A stretch of 64,000 nucleotides of DNA from Lactarius indigo (Eukaryota; Basidiomycota; Agaricomycetes; Russulales; Russulaceae). The position numbers and the translations under genes were made by a program. Position 1 is the stretch's first letter. Each line of letters begins with the position of its first letter. Below the pieces are notes generated by a model that worked only from the letters and a program-made list of their open reading frames with translations, searched no databases and had not been told where the DNA came from. This document shows, in pieces, positions 1 to 12,894 of the stretch. The stretch spans positions 1 through 64,000 of the forward strand of contig JAFKAC010000021.1 of NCBI GenBank assembly GCA_025766275.1. The letters are read 5' to 3'.

Positions 1-2860
1 AAGATAAGACCTGCGTAGACATCTCGTGGTCAAACTTTTCAAAAACTGTCTAAACGAAGCAGGTATCTCCGCATATAAGAGGGTGTCACTCCCCCAGCCG
101 ATTCCTTCCTGAGGCGGCAGTGTGTTACCTTGCTGCGTACGACGTGAACACAATGTTCAAGTTTTGTCTATCGCCCCATCCCGTGGCACTGCCTACTCCC
201 AACCTCTGTATTCGCGCTTCCGCGACCTATTCCAACCCAGGTGTGCCTGACGTTAGCGGCACGCCCGCATCTGGCGCACCCTTTACCCGCCAGGCTCCAA
301 ACTCACAAGTACTCGTACTTGGTGGGAGTGTCGCTGGCATCATTGTCGCACGCATGGTGGCCGCACAGGGAATCGTTGATTTTCTCATCGTCCGAGGCAC
401 GTGATGAACTTGGCGAACGCATGTGCATCACCACGTTCGGTGCACCCGGTCGCCAGCCGACCGTCGAACTCGGTGTAAACTGGATCCACGGCACGTAGGA
501 GAATGATGGTCCCGCGAACTCGATCTTCGAGTTGGTGCTCAAACACAACCTCAGAACCGTTGAAAGTCACCCACACAAGAGCATAAGTGTGTCAACTTGA
601 CGCCCTCTTTCCTTATACATTCACGTGGAAATACTTGAGGGCGAAGCGGCAGCCTCACAGATTGTGCAGTGTGTCAAGGACCAGCGATGCTATCCCCAAC
701 CCCCCATCTTGTACGCTTTGAACACTATCCTTACAACCCGTGATCTGTTTGTCGTTCGAGACCTCTCATACTTCACCAGGGCATTGCAGTTGGGAATTTG
801 TGCATGGCTCATTTTCGTTTCAAGTGCTGTCGTTTATATTTCGTGAGGGTGTCAATCACCAAGTTACCAAGTTACAAGCAACACGCGTCATGCCTGCTGC
901 TATACCTGGGGCATTTGTCATGGGGCCACTCCCGGTTTATATGTCCGTCTCAAGGTCCATCTGACTCAAGATCTGACAGATATGTGCTCTTGCGGTGTAT
1001 ACACGATTTCCTCAGGAAGTTATAAATCTACTCTCCGTGGACAAGGCTCTAAACCCTGCCATGTATGTGAACAACTGCCTCCACTTCAACCAAAGACAGT
1101 AGGTACATCCTTTGCGCTTTGCGACCGTAACAACTAGAGCAATGTCTCCCGGAATCGACCGGACCGCGACCTAACTCGGTCATCAGCGCTCAGCAACGGA
1201 GCTACTATACAGCAGCCTCTTTCGTTTCCCATCCCACCTTTGTGCCAGGGTTACTGATCCCCAGTAATAAATCAGGAGTTGAATTCCTATTCTGAAGCTA
1301 AGATGAGGTCCTTTGGATCGAACCGACTGAGGAGTCCGAATCACACCGTTGAATGTGAGCCTTGATGTGGATATCAGGTCTGGTTCTGGCCAAATCTGGC
1401 TCCTATACAGTACAACAAACACCGATATGTTACCGCGAGATACCCTGGGCCAGTGCCTCAACCTCCGCGGCAACTATGACACCCCGTGGTCTTGTCGCCG
1501 ATTTTCCTGTTCGCTCTCACCTTGCAAGAGCCGATCGCCTGGCCAAACTGTCCCATTTACTTCCCGTGTACACCCAAATCTGGTCCCGCATCTAGGAAAG
1601 CGATCACACAAAAGCCGCATCAGAGACCACCTACGTACTTAATCAGCAGAGAACGGTAATCGGCGGTGAGGCGTTCCTGTATTATGTAAAACTTCGGCTG
1701 GTCGAAGGGCAACTCACTGCCTCCAGGGATTTTTTGGATATATTTATATTCTGCAAGAGCATATAGCTCATAAAAAACTGGTTGAGCCTAACTACTTGAG
1801 CGATATTATTGTGGGGGGGATGGGTAAATCCACATCGTAGGCGTGAGAGTTATTTACCAGAGAAACGGGTAGTCCGTCAAGAGTCTGGCTATCCGAGATG
1901 ATGCCAGTTGTTGTCATTCCGGGAGAACACGTTGCAAGGGATCAAAGAATCACTATGCAACGGCGTCATTCCAGAAGAAATTACTTGGCAGGGTCTCTTT
2001 TGGGTACTCCCCTAGAGCATGGCAGCTTCGGGGGTTCAGTTGTGCGCGGAAAGGGCTGGTTCTCAAAATTCAAAAATAGGGAGCGTTGAATTTGTGACCG
2101 ACCATGAGCTCTGGGCTGGTGTTTCTGGAAAGTGGCCATTTGGAGATTCCAGACCCCCTCGGTGTCAATAGAGAAAAAAAACTGAAGTCTAGGGCCAAGC
2201 CCAAAGGAAATGAGATGATGAGAAGGAAACAGGAGCGTCTCGATGTCCTCCCTTTCTCAAGTGAGGGATCAACACTGGGGATTTGTTGGGTAATTGATTA
2301 TACTAGGGGGATTTTTTTTTTGGAGGGCGTTATATTTCGAGCAGATTACATATAGTAGGTGCAGAGAAAGCGGCCCGTCATGGCCGAACCGTTTGTTGCC
2401 CCCTTTCAAACTCACCTGCGCCGGTCGAAGAACAGAGGGCCCTCCAGCCGCTACGGGTTCCCCTCATTCCTCATTTTTTATTTTTATATATCCATTTACG
2501 TGCGCCTCAGGGCCAATTACCCTATGTAGCACGACGCTGAGTAAACTAATACGTGCTGAAGTTAACGTCCGTGTAATGCCTCACTCCTCATTCTACAGCT
2601 AGTCTAGTCAGCTTCACCTGCCGATCTCAAATCTCGAATCACCCTCGGCGCGGCTGGTTACCAGTCTAAAGCTTGTCGAAAGGGAAGGTGTTGTAAGTTC
2701 ACTGATATTACTAGCCTCTGCGGTTTGTCCTAATCGTACAGTAGAACCCAGCGCCGCGTTCCAAATTAAATCTGTCCCGAGCCTTGGCAATCACAATGTG
2801 TCTTGGCTTGCCACGATGAGTTTTTACCGACATACTGACATAAATTTGGGGAGGCCCGTC
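1..2860. repeat. Tandem unit 1 of the polyamine-oxidase repeat (left end outside window)
   Basis: This stretch aligns in order with the next two units. Shared blocks include the upstream segment at 1-100, the amine oxidase remnant, a block at about 1200-1500 resembling 5170-5350 and 9190-9380, and a block at about 2100-2280 resembling 5960-6230. It is the most diverged copy and has lost most of the oxidase gene. Apart from the pseudogene I see no gene in 750-2860. The boundary near 2860 is set by where the next upstream block begins and is approximate. Confidence 0.7.
154..745 (+). pseudogene. Polyamine oxidase-like flavin amine oxidase, copy 1 (deleted remnant)
   Basis: The 5' part encodes the start of an FAD amine oxidase: a Rossmann-type stretch (VLGGSVAGIIVARMVAAQG), then ARDELGER and the ELGVNWIHGT motif of the family. 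The frame breaks near 400, and a TAG stop follows the WIHGT motif near 496. At about 630 the sequence jumps straight to the C-terminal exon (EGEAAASQIVQC, then CYPQPPILYA), so roughly 1.2 kb of internal coding sequence present in copies 2 and 3 is missing. The family oxidises polyamines or related amines with FAD. This copy cannot encode an active enzyme. Confidence 0.85.
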
Positions 2861-5800
2861 GAATTTATGGTGTTCACAGGCCACGCGTCAAGAGGGGACT
2901 TGCGCGGACGATTTCTGTTCACACTTGCTTGTCACAGACTTTCTAAAAGAAATGGGCACCTCCGCGTATAAGATGTCGCTCCTCGTTTGTTCATTACCGA
3001 AGCTCCCTTGCTACGCACAACAAAATGTTCTACTTTTCACTTCATGCCGTGATACTGTGCCCACTCTTGAGCTCTGTATTCGCACTTCCACGACCTATTC
3101 CTGCCTCAAATACCAGTGATGCTACCGGAGCACCCGCCTCCGGAGCACCCTTTGCCCGCCAGGCGCCAGACACACAGGTGCTCATACTTGGTGGGGGTGT
3201 TGCGGGCATCATCGCTGCGCGTATGCTAGCCGCACAGGGCATCACCAATTTCCTTATCGTCGAGGCACGAGATGAACTTGGCGGTCGCATGCACAGCACT
3301 ACATTCGGCGCCTGACCGTCAGCTGACCGTCGAACTCGGTGCAAACTGGATCCACGGTACACAGGAGGGGGGCGGACCCGCAAACCCGGTCTTCGAGTTG
3401 GCTCTCAAACACAACCTCAAAACCGCCAAAAATGATCCGTATACGAGCATAAGTGCGTCGACTGGATGTCTTCTTTCTTTCGTATATCATCTTGCAGGAA
3501 TATTGACGGGAGAGGTGCAGCGACTTATGACGCGCACGGAGCAGTGGATTACTTTGACGTCGTCCATAACGCGATGGACGCGTATACTCAATTCACAATC
3601 GCAGCTGGTGCACGACTCCCTGAGAACCTCGTCGACTTGACGGCGCGTGCAGGTTACGCTCTGATTGGCCAGAAGCCCAAAACACCACACGAGATTGCTC
3701 GGAATACTTCGCCTTCGACTTCTCATACGCACAGACCAGAGCAATCGTCTTTCCTTGCTTCGGCCTGGGTGCGTCTTTAGTGCCGTCCGATGATAGGTTG
3801 TGGACGATTGATAAGTCACCATGTTGCCAGGGAAGCAACTTCACGTACAACGTAGATCAAGGGGGTTTTTCAGAGGATAACTTGCTTCAATTGATCAGCG
3901 CGGGATTAAGCACCTCATTCAAGCGGAGGCGGCAGAGTTCTGAAGCAGTCACAGGTCCGCCTCCAAGCCACTGTCGCAACAATCGGGTACTCCGACTCGG
4001 GGGTTTCGGTCACACTCACGGATGGGACGAGGTTAACGCGCAGTATGCTATCTGCACGTTCAGTCTAGGAGTGTTACAACACGACGATGTTCAGTTCGTT
4101 CCACCCTTGCCAGAGTGGAAGGTCGAGGCAATCCACAGCCTAACGATGGTAACGAATTGGACACCATATATTGAAAAGAGACAAATAATAACTATGATCA
4201 CCCACAGGCAACGTACACTAAGATATTCCTCCAGTTCCCTCAAAAGTTCTGGTTCGACACGGAGGTGGTGTTTCGCCCACCTAAACAAAGCACGCTGATT
4301 CCGTGAAGTTCGCTGTCTATGCCGACAGCGAACGAGGGCGATATCCCATTTGGCAAAGCCTTGACCTCGACGGTTTTGCGCCTGGTTCAGGTGTCATCTT
4401 TGCCACTGTCACGGTAGCGATATCTCCTACAAATCCAGGCTGAACTCGCTAAGCAGGATCGCAGGGCGACTATTCGAAGCGTATCGAGGCAATGACAGAC
4501 GCCCAGGTGCAATCTGAGGTGATGCAAGTACTACGAGCGATGTTCCCGAATGTGGCCATCCCGGAGCCGATGCTTTCTTTTCCCGCGCTGGTTCAGCGAC
4601 CCGCTCTATCGCGGAAGCTACAGCACCTGGCCAGCGAGCTTCATCCCACAGCACCTCATCAACCTGGGTACGTCTCTCGGCAATCTCTGGTTTGCAGGAG
4701 AAGCAACGAGTGAGAGATACTTTGGTACGTTATTGTTTTTATTTGTTTCCCTTTTCGGAAATGTCGGTGACACGATGTTGACGACGGTTGGCCCTAGGGT
4801 TTTTGCATGGGGCATATTTTGAGGGCGAAGCGGCAGCCTCACAGATTGTGCAGTGTATCAAGGGCCAGCGGTGTTACCCCCAACCCCCCATCTTGTACGC
4901 TCGGAATACTTTTCCTTACAGCGTGTAATCGATCATGTCGGAGTCTGTCTCATCATTCAAAACCTCTCGTACTGCACCTGGGTATTGCAGTTTGGTTATT
5001 TGCGCATAGCTCATTTTCGTTTCAAGTGCTGGCGTTTACCTCGAGAGGGCATTAACCATTATACTTGTCGCTATACCTAGATACGATATCGATCCCGCAC
5101 GATTTTTTCGTACGACGGTAACATTAGAAACAGAATTGAGCACCTCCTAGCACGCGCATCGGAAACGGAGCTAAAGCTAGCATGCTTCGGCGCCTGTTCC
5201 ACGTTTATGCCAGAGCTCCACCGGCCTACCAGTGAGGTAACCAGAGTTGGATTCCGATTCCGAGTCTAAGACAGTCCCTTGGATCGGACCTGGCCTGATA
5301 GGACAGGGGGCACGAGGTGATGCTTGTGGTCCCCTCCCTATCCGATTTCGTGCTCGCGACGGACCCCGTTAAGCGCGTGGCTTGTTCGCGGAGTTTGGGT
5401 GGTGTTCCTCGGAGAGCACTGTCCTCATTGCCCGGGGGTTGGTGTTGTTTTCCCGGCGCCGTGCGCTTGCCAATCTTCCCCCTCGGGGGTAGCGGTGCTC
5501 CTCCCAGGGCTTTATTGCCGCCTTAGTTTATGAGAGCAACTACTATCCGATCTATACACACTTGTTTGTATTCCTCGGCCCTATATCCTGCACTTCCGGC
5601 TCGTTTCACGCCTTGCGGGTGGCTTCGCGTATGGCCTCTAGTTTCTCAAAATCCATTGTTTTAGTTTGAACCCGATCTTCTCCAGGACTACCCTCCATCA
5701 GCATCCAATCTACCTGTCCCCCTTTTCTGCGGCTCATAGATTCTCCACCACCCTCCTCGCGACTTTTCGGCTATGGTACAAAATCTTCCTAGATCACTCA

Positions 5801-6830
5801 TCGGGTGGCTTTATGTGACATTGGTTTCGTGTCCCAGAAAAAAGGAGCAGGCCTTAAATAATGTGATGTGTATTCCTTTTGCGTACTAGATGGATGGCAC
5901 CGGACAAAATCCCGCCTTTAAAGCATCAGTGGGCATAATCGGCGTTGAATGATGGGGGCCCGGGTACGCCTATTCTCTGGTGTCCTGGAAAGGGTTTGGA
6001 ATTCCGGACCTCATCGGTGTCGTCCACCTGCGCACACGCGTCCTCGGCCATGGTGGTCGCCTTGGCAAACCCTCGGGCCCGAAGTCCGACGGGGACTATA
6101 GAAAGAAGTTGCTGGCCCAGGAGAAGCGTCACGCGTCACGGTCAATGCGATGAGAGAAGTAAAATTTAGAAGCGCATTGATGTCCTCCCTTGCCCAGGTG
6201 GGGGCATTCTGGTCGATCCTGAAGCTTGTTGAAGGGCCTGTGGGGAGGATGAGATTTTCTGTTCACTGGCAGTACGGCCATGGATACTGAGCATAGCACT
6301 GAATATTAGTGAGCCGTTAGTACGCATCAGGCCTCAAGGCCATCCCACTGGTATGAGTCGCGTGCTATATAGTACAGTACATACGATACTATAATAAAGA
6401 GTTCAAACGTTCAAAGTTCAAAAATGGGGTGTGCGTGCTTACCCGTGGGAAGGACGTTCTCCCGCTACGGCCTGATTTCAAACTCACCTGCACCAGTCGA
6501 AGTCCAAGAATGAGAATTCTCTAGTCGCTACACGATCCCCTCGTTAGTCATTCTCCGGCCTGTTACAAGTCTAGGAGAAGGGGTTGCGATTTTACTGATA
6601 TCACTAGCCCACTAAATGGGTCCCCTTCTCCATTCGATTTTACGAGTTGACATCGCTTGTGACATCGACAGAGTGACCCTGGCGGATCTACTGGAACTAG
6701 ATCCACGTCATATTGGACACTGCAGCGTTCCGAATTAATTTTTTTAAGGTCTTGTCCTGCCACGTTGGGGATTTTTTTCACTGACGTGTCATGTGAGGTT
6801 CTAGGGATGCCGGTTGGTTTTATGGTTTGC
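2860..6830. repeat. Tandem unit 2 of the polyamine-oxidase repeat
   Basis: Unit 2 matches unit 3 along nearly its whole length. The offset is about 4.03 kb across the C-terminal exons (4807 against 8835) and about 4.05 kb downstream (5317 against 9363). The downstream non-coding part (4930-6830) holds no supportable gene; short ORFs at 5317-5533 are shared with unit 3 but shift frame between copies, so they look non-coding. The upstream block at 2880-3020 matches 6840-7010 and 1-120. Confidence 0.8.
3025..4928 (+). pseudogene. Polyamine oxidase-like flavin amine oxidase, copy 2 (frameshifted)
   Basis: The start encodes a signal-peptide-like N-terminus followed by an Ala/Pro-rich segment, the FAD-binding motif LILGGGVAGIIAARMLAAQG, EARDELGGRM and ELGANWIHGT. 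Downstream exons carry AVDYFDVVHNAMDAYTQF, AQYAICTFSLGVLQ, PEPMLSFP and the C-terminal GEATSERYFG and FEGEAAASQI. A 1-nt loss near 3312 shifts the frame, with further indels near 3500, 3710, 3890 and 4300-4490. Introns are still recognisable, for example about 3450-3496 and 4723-4799. Family knowledge: secreted or peroxisomal FAD polyamine oxidases. I infer that this copy is dead, although it keeps most exons. A single sequencing error would not explain the several indels. Confidence 0.85.
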
Positions 6831-9800
6831 CACAGGCCTACCGCCACGCCCCACGCGTCAAGATGAGACTTGCGTAGACGTCTCGCGGTCACACTCCCTT
6901 GTCAAAAACTATCTAAAGAGGCAGGCATCTCCACATATAAGAGGTTCAGGGTGTCACTCCCACGGCCGAATCCTTCCTGAGGCATTTCCAGTAGTGTGTT
7001 ACCTTCTGCGCACGACGTGAGGCTATACAATGTTCAATTTTTGCCTATGGTTCCATCCGTGGTACTGTGCCTACTCCTGACCTCTGTATTCGCGCTTCCG
7101 CGACCTATTCCAGCCCCAGGTGCGCCTGACGTTGGTGGCGCGCCCACCTCGGGGCACCCTTTACCCGCCAGGCGCCAAACAACAAGTACTCATACTTGGC
7201 GGGGGCGTTGCTGGCATCATTGCCGCGCGTATGCTGGCCGCACAAGGAATCGCCGATTTTCTCATCGTCGAGGCACGTGATGAACTTGGCGGTCGCATGC
7301 GCAGCACCACATTCGGTGCACCCGGTCGCCAGCTGACTGTCGAACTCGGTGCAAACTGGATCCATGGCACTCAGGAGAATGATGGCCCAGCGAACCCGAT
7401 CTTCGAGTTGGCGCTCAAACACAACCTCAGAACCGTCGAAAGTCATCCACACACGAGCATAAGTGCGTCAACTTGACGTCCTCTCTCTTTCTTATACATT
7501 CAAATGGAATACCTGACGGGGGAGCATGCAGCAACTTATGATGTGAACGGAGCAGTGGATTACTTGGACGTCGTCCATAACGCGATGGACGCGTATACTC
7601 AATTCACGGTCGTGCTGGGGCGCGGATCCCCGGGAACCTAGTAGACTTGACGGCACGCGCAGGTTACGCCTTGGTTGGCCAGAAGCCCAAAACACCACAC
7701 GAAATGGCTTCCGAATATTACTCCTTCGACTATACATATGCCCAGACGCCAGATCAATCGTCCTTCCTTGCTTCGTCGTGGGTACGTCTTGGCTCTATCC
7801 AGTGATGAGCCGCGAGTGGTTGATAAGTCACCCTGTTGCTAGGGAAGTAACTTCACGTACGACGTCGATCAGGGAGGCTTCTCAGAGGAAGATTTGCTCT
7901 CTATTGATCAACGCGGGATCAAGTATCTCAGTCAGGCTGAAGCGGCAGGGTTCCTGAAGCAGTCACAGGTCCGCCTCCAAGCTACTGTCGCGACAATTGG
8001 GTATTCCGACTCGGGGGTCTCGGTCACACTCACGGATGGGACAATGTTGACTGCGCAGTATGCGATTTGCACGTTCAGCCTAGGGGTATTACAGAATGAC
8101 GATGTTCAGTTCCATCCACCCTTGCCAGAGTGGAAGATCGAGGCAATCCATAGCATTACAATGGTAATAATAGGGTCCCGTATGTCGAGAGGAGACAAAG
8201 AAATGATTTTGGTCATTTGCAGGCAACGTTCACTAAGATTTTTCTTCAGTTCCCTCAAAAGTTCTGGTTCGACACGGAGGTCGGTGTCCACGCTTATCCA
8301 ATGAAAGCACGCTGATTATTTCGCGTCATGAGTTCGCTGTCTATGCCGACAGTGAACGAGGGGCGATATCCCGTCTGGCAAGGTCTTGACATCGACGGTT
8401 TCATGCCCGGTTCAGGTGTTATCGTTGCCACTGTTACGGTAGTGATGGCTCCCAAAAGTCCAGGCCAAACTACTAATTGGGATTGTAGGGGGACTATTCA
8501 AAGCGTATCGAAGCGATGACAGATGCTCAGGTGCAGTCTGAGGTGATGCAAGTACTACGAGCGATGTTCCCGAATGTGGCCATCCCGGAGCCGACTGCTT
8601 TCTTCTTCCCACGCTGGTTCAGCGACCCGCTCTATCGCGGAAGCTACAGCACCTGGCCAGCGAGCTTCATCCCACAGCACCTCATCAACCTGGGTACGTC
8701 TCTCGGCAATCTCTGGTTTGCAGGAGAAGCAACGAGTGAGAGATACTTTGGTACGTCATTGTTTTTGTTTGTTTCCCTTTTCGGAAATGTCGATGACACG
8801 CGATGTTGACGGTGGCTGGCCCTAGGGTTTTTGCATGGGGCATATTTTGAGGGTGAAGCGGCAGCCTCACAGATTGCACAATGTATCAAGGGCCAGCGAT
8901 GTTACCCCCAACCCCCCATCTTGTACGCTCAGAACACTTTTCCTTACAACGTGTAATCGATCAGGTCGGAGTCTGTCACATCATTCAAAACCTCTCGTAC
9001 TGCACCTGGGTATTGCAGTTTGGTTATTTGCGCATAGCTCATTTTCGTTTCAAGTGCTGGCGTTTACATTTCGAGAGGGCGTTAACCAATAAGTCTCACT
9101 ATACTTGTCGCTATACCTGGGTACGATATCGATCCCGCACGATTTTTTTTCGTACGACGGTAACATTAGAAGCAGAATTAAGCACCTCCTAGCGCGCGCA
9201 TCGGAAACGGAGATAAGAGCTAGCATGCCTTCGGCGCCTGTTCCACGTTTATGCCAGAGCTCCCCACCAGCCTCCCGGTGAGGTAACCAGAGTTGGATTC
9301 CAGTGTCGAGTCTAAGACAGTCGCTTGGGCCGGACCCGGCCTGATAGGACAGGGGGCACGAGGTGATTGCTTGTGGTCCCCTATCCGATTTCGTGTTCGC
9401 GACAGACCCCGTTAAGCGCGCGGGGCTTGTTCCTCGGAGTTTGGGTGGTGATCCTCGGAGGGCACTGTCATCATTGCCCGGGGGTTGGTGTTGTTTTCCC
9501 GGCGCCGTGCGCTTGCCAATCTTCTCCCTCGGGGGGTGGCGGTGCTCTTGCCCAGGGCTTTATTGCCCCCTTTAGTTTATGAGAGCGACTATCCTCTCTA
9601 TCCACACTTGCTTCGTATTCCTCGGCCCTATATCATGCACTTCCGGGCCTCGTTTCACGCCTTGCGGGTGGCTTCGCGCATGGCCTCTAGTTTCTCAAAC
9701 ATCCATTGTTTCGGTTCGAACCCGATCTTCTCCAGGACCACGCCTACCATCCAATGTCCAATCTACCTGCAGTCCGCCCTTGTTTCCGCGGCTCATACCA

Positions 9801-11180
9801 TTTTGACTCTCCGCCACCCTCCTTGCGACTTCTTCGGCTATGGTACAGAATTTTCTCAAGACCATTTCATCCTAGACTTCGAGCAAGCGGTCCTCCTCGA
9901 TCGTCCTGACTAGTTCGTGTAGGAACTACAGTACTTCTGCTCCTACCTCTGAAAAAAAACCTGCAATGTCGGTGGGGTCGTGGGTGGTGTGCGCCTTGAT
10001 TTCGGGCACGTTGTGCCGGTCGTGCCCCCCGCCAATCACGCCGAAGGCCGCAACGGCTAGCCGGAACTATGAGGTGTCTATGAGGTGAAGTCCTAGAATT
10101 GTTGCATTAGAGACCATGTCTGGGCCTCAGTCCGGCCTCGCATTCAGACAAGTGATCAGCACGAGAGTCGCAGCGAAGACGACCTGCGCAGTTATTTCGC
10201 AGAGAGGGCGGGGGTTTGTGGTGAGCTCTCCTGTCCATCGTAAAACTTCAACAGGCATTCGCTGCCTCCAGAGCGTATTGAAGTCCTCCTTGCTCATGTC
10301 CCTGTTGGTCCCGAAGGGGTCGTAGGCCAGATGTGTGTCCGGTATGACTGCACTAAATGGGGGCTGAAAACCCTTGAGATAGTGTAACGACTCATCAGGT
10401 CATCAGAGCTCGATCCAGGGACCTGCGACAACGAAGTGGCGGGCTCGCGAGGCGCTGGGGTTGACGTAAAAAAAGGAAGGTAATGTCCCCTGCGTGCTCT
10501 GGATAGCGGGGAGATATGTACTGCATTTGCGAGGTAGTAAGGAAGGTCAAAGGAATGTCAAAGCCAACCAAGAACCAACTCCACATCCGCAACAACCTGC
10601 GCCAAGGCAGAGCCAAGACCTGCGCTGGAGTTCGGTATAAAAACCTAATATCCAATATACTTTTACGAAGAGTTAATAAAGAGGAAAAACATCTAGCGGC
10701 AGAAGAGCGACTTACCCTCAGTTGAGTGGAGTGGAACAAACTGATGGAACAAACATATGCGGGCGTACTATGTGCCCTCTGTCACGTGACGTACAGTACT
10801 AAGTGTCGTGATCTCCTCGACTCCAACATTCGGCTCGCAATTGGTGCCAGTAAAGAGGGACCACTGTCAGCGGCTGATAATTCGCCAAGCAATGTGTCTA
10901 CTGCCTAGTCGGAACGCATACTCATCTCAGTGGTATACTGCATCGAGTTTTTTGAATTACTGGACCTATCTCCTGCGGGGGGAAAGATCAGTAGTATTGG
11001 GCCCAGCTTTGCTACGCCGCAGCTTGAGGCAAGACTGCAGGGGATGGTAACATCTTCAATAATATTCAAACTCAGCTGCGCCAATCAGAGGCTGCGCCGC
11101 TGCCAGTGAGCGCGACTCCCTCGTTCCCCACTCTCGATTACATGACTAACCTCGGGTCGACACCAAAATCCGATGTGATA
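6830..11180. repeat. Tandem unit 3 of the polyamine-oxidase repeat
   Basis: Unit 3 repeats unit 2 from the upstream block (6840-7010) through the oxidase pseudogene and a long non-coding tail. Homology to unit 2 is strong to about 9910 and then patchy: 10260-10310 resembles 1690 and 6170, and 11055-11130 resembles 2405-2475 and 6475-6550. The right border is therefore uncertain. Confidence 0.7.
7030..8956 (+). pseudogene. Polyamine oxidase-like flavin amine oxidase, copy 3 (frameshifted)
   Basis: This is the best preserved copy in its 3' half. It shows LILGGGVAGIIAARMLAAQG, EARDELGGRM, ELGANWIHGT, NFTYDVDQGGFSEEDL, AQYAICTFSLGVLQ, then KRIEAMTDAQVQSEVMQVLR, PRWFSDPLYRGSYSTWP, NLWFAGEATSERYF and the terminal FEGEAAASQIAQC. 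Damage lies mainly in the first exon: the frame opened by the ATG at 7030 meets a stop near 7078, and two 1-nt losses between about 7150 and 7185 change frame twice. The first intron's acceptor, CAG in copy 2, reads ATG near 7506 here. Other introns look normal (about 8163-8221, 8438-8488, 8751-8827). It is probably inactive. Confidence 0.85.
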
Positions 11181-12890
11181 GGTCCATGACATTCGATGCG
11201 AAAGCGGACTTTCGAGGTTCAGAACAAAGAGGGAAACAATTTTGGTGAGACAAAGCCCCGGCATGAGTTCGACATCGACCTTTGCTATGGGTGGTGGGTA
11301 CATGCATCCAGCTCCGTCGAGAGGACCTTGTGTCTAACCCCTGATTGTAGTCGTCATTGCCACCAAAAAGGTGGGAAAGCTGGAAACTCTACAGTTGTCC
11401 ATACTTTTTCAGCCGAGGCCAAGTCTTCCAGAGCCACAGCACCGTGACGAAAGCTGATTTTCGTGTCAGCCTCTAGTCACCTACTTTCGTGCGCTCTACC
11501 ACATCTGCCGATCGCTGTTTGTGTGGTCGTAGTCGTAGGTCCCTGTCTGCAGTATCTACAATAACATGCTCAGAACAACGTTCGCATGGGCGTGATAGCG
11601 ACTATTTACCCTGGCGGTCCATAAATGCTTCACGACAGAAGTCTTGGACCTAGCATGTGCGTGGCGTGTTCTACCTCTTGCACTTATGCCTCTTGTGATA
11701 AAGAAATGCAAGGTCTTTGCATCGAGCATTTCGTACCACGAGATCTACAACCAGCCGGGGAGAGGGCCCGGGGAGCTTGACATTGCTCGTACGGGCGACG
11801 ATCGCTGATGGTGGAATCTTGTTGCTCATTGATAAGACCTCGACTGCTGGCAAGAGTTAAGTAGCTGGAGACGGCACGAGCGTAATATGCGCAACGGTGA
11901 TTTTATGTCAAAGGTGGGTCAACGCTTAGAATATTGTTGGCTTACAGTACTTTTCAATTTGACGCGGATATCTTGACGATACCAAAGTATCTCTACTTTC
12001 GCTTTTTTTTTCTCTATCCTTGTTGTTGAAGTGAGTCCAATTAATATCTTATCGGTCGTTCCTTTCGTATATCCCGTATGTTTTGGTACCGAGCGGATGT
12101 CGTGCAAACTCGCTCGATGTCCTGATAGTTTCCTACTTACCGTCTCGATCCCTGCTATCACGCTGTCCCGCGGAAGTGGAGGAGAAATTTTATTGCCGAA
12201 TTTTCTTAGTATAAAAGGCTCGTATTTTCGTATCGTAGCACCTCAGTATCTGCTCTAGCTTGCGCAGACACTGAGGTGGGGAAAAGCTCCGAGTTCTGGA
12301 CATGGGTACCGGTGGGGGACTTTGGTAAGTTAATTGAACCTTATGATATGATATGATTGTATGCTTACGGACTCTATTCAATCCACCTCCAGGGCGGTTG
12401 ACATGGCTCATTTATAGTAGCTTACTTATCACCTACCTGTCCTTACTCGCCCTAGAGGCCTTGTCCGTTTGTACAGACACAGTCAGCGCACGCGTCGAAT
12501 CTTATGTATTACTCACTACTTTATTATTCCGACCGTCCATACCTCGTAAGGCTTGTCTCATACACTTGTCACACTTACATTTCCGCGCGAAATCGGCTAC
12601 GACGATTTCCAGTCGTCGTCAACGTTAACATCCCCTTCACAGATAACTCGAGCAGGGTTGGAGTTTTTTTTGGCACAGTTGTCATCACTATCTTGAAGAA
12701 TATCTTCGCAAAGAACAAGCATTTACTATCCGGTATCGTACACATGATTTCACTACATAAATAACAACGGGATCCGTGAATCGCTGAAGTAAGCCTGAGG
12801 GTCAGTGTACAGTAAACAGGCGGCCTTGAAGCAGGGAAATTGTCACATACATGTCGACAAGTCAAACATAGATCCTATATCCCGTCTCGT
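9960..12890. other. Stretch without a supportable gene
   Basis: No ORF here shows a recognisable domain or plausible splice pattern. The longest open stretch (minus strand, 10395-10739) has no family features. The left part is the decayed tail of tandem unit 3. The right part (11.5-12.9 kb) shows no repeat or RNA signature that I can identify. Confidence 0.5.
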
Positions 12891-12894
12891 TCAT

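Noticed and set aside
5317..5533. Short ORFs conserved in tandem units 2 and 3
   Set aside because: Frame and length change between the copies because of indels, so conservation reflects duplication and not coding.
10395..10739. 114-codon minus-strand ORF
   Set aside because: Opposing ORFs of similar length overlap it; no family features.
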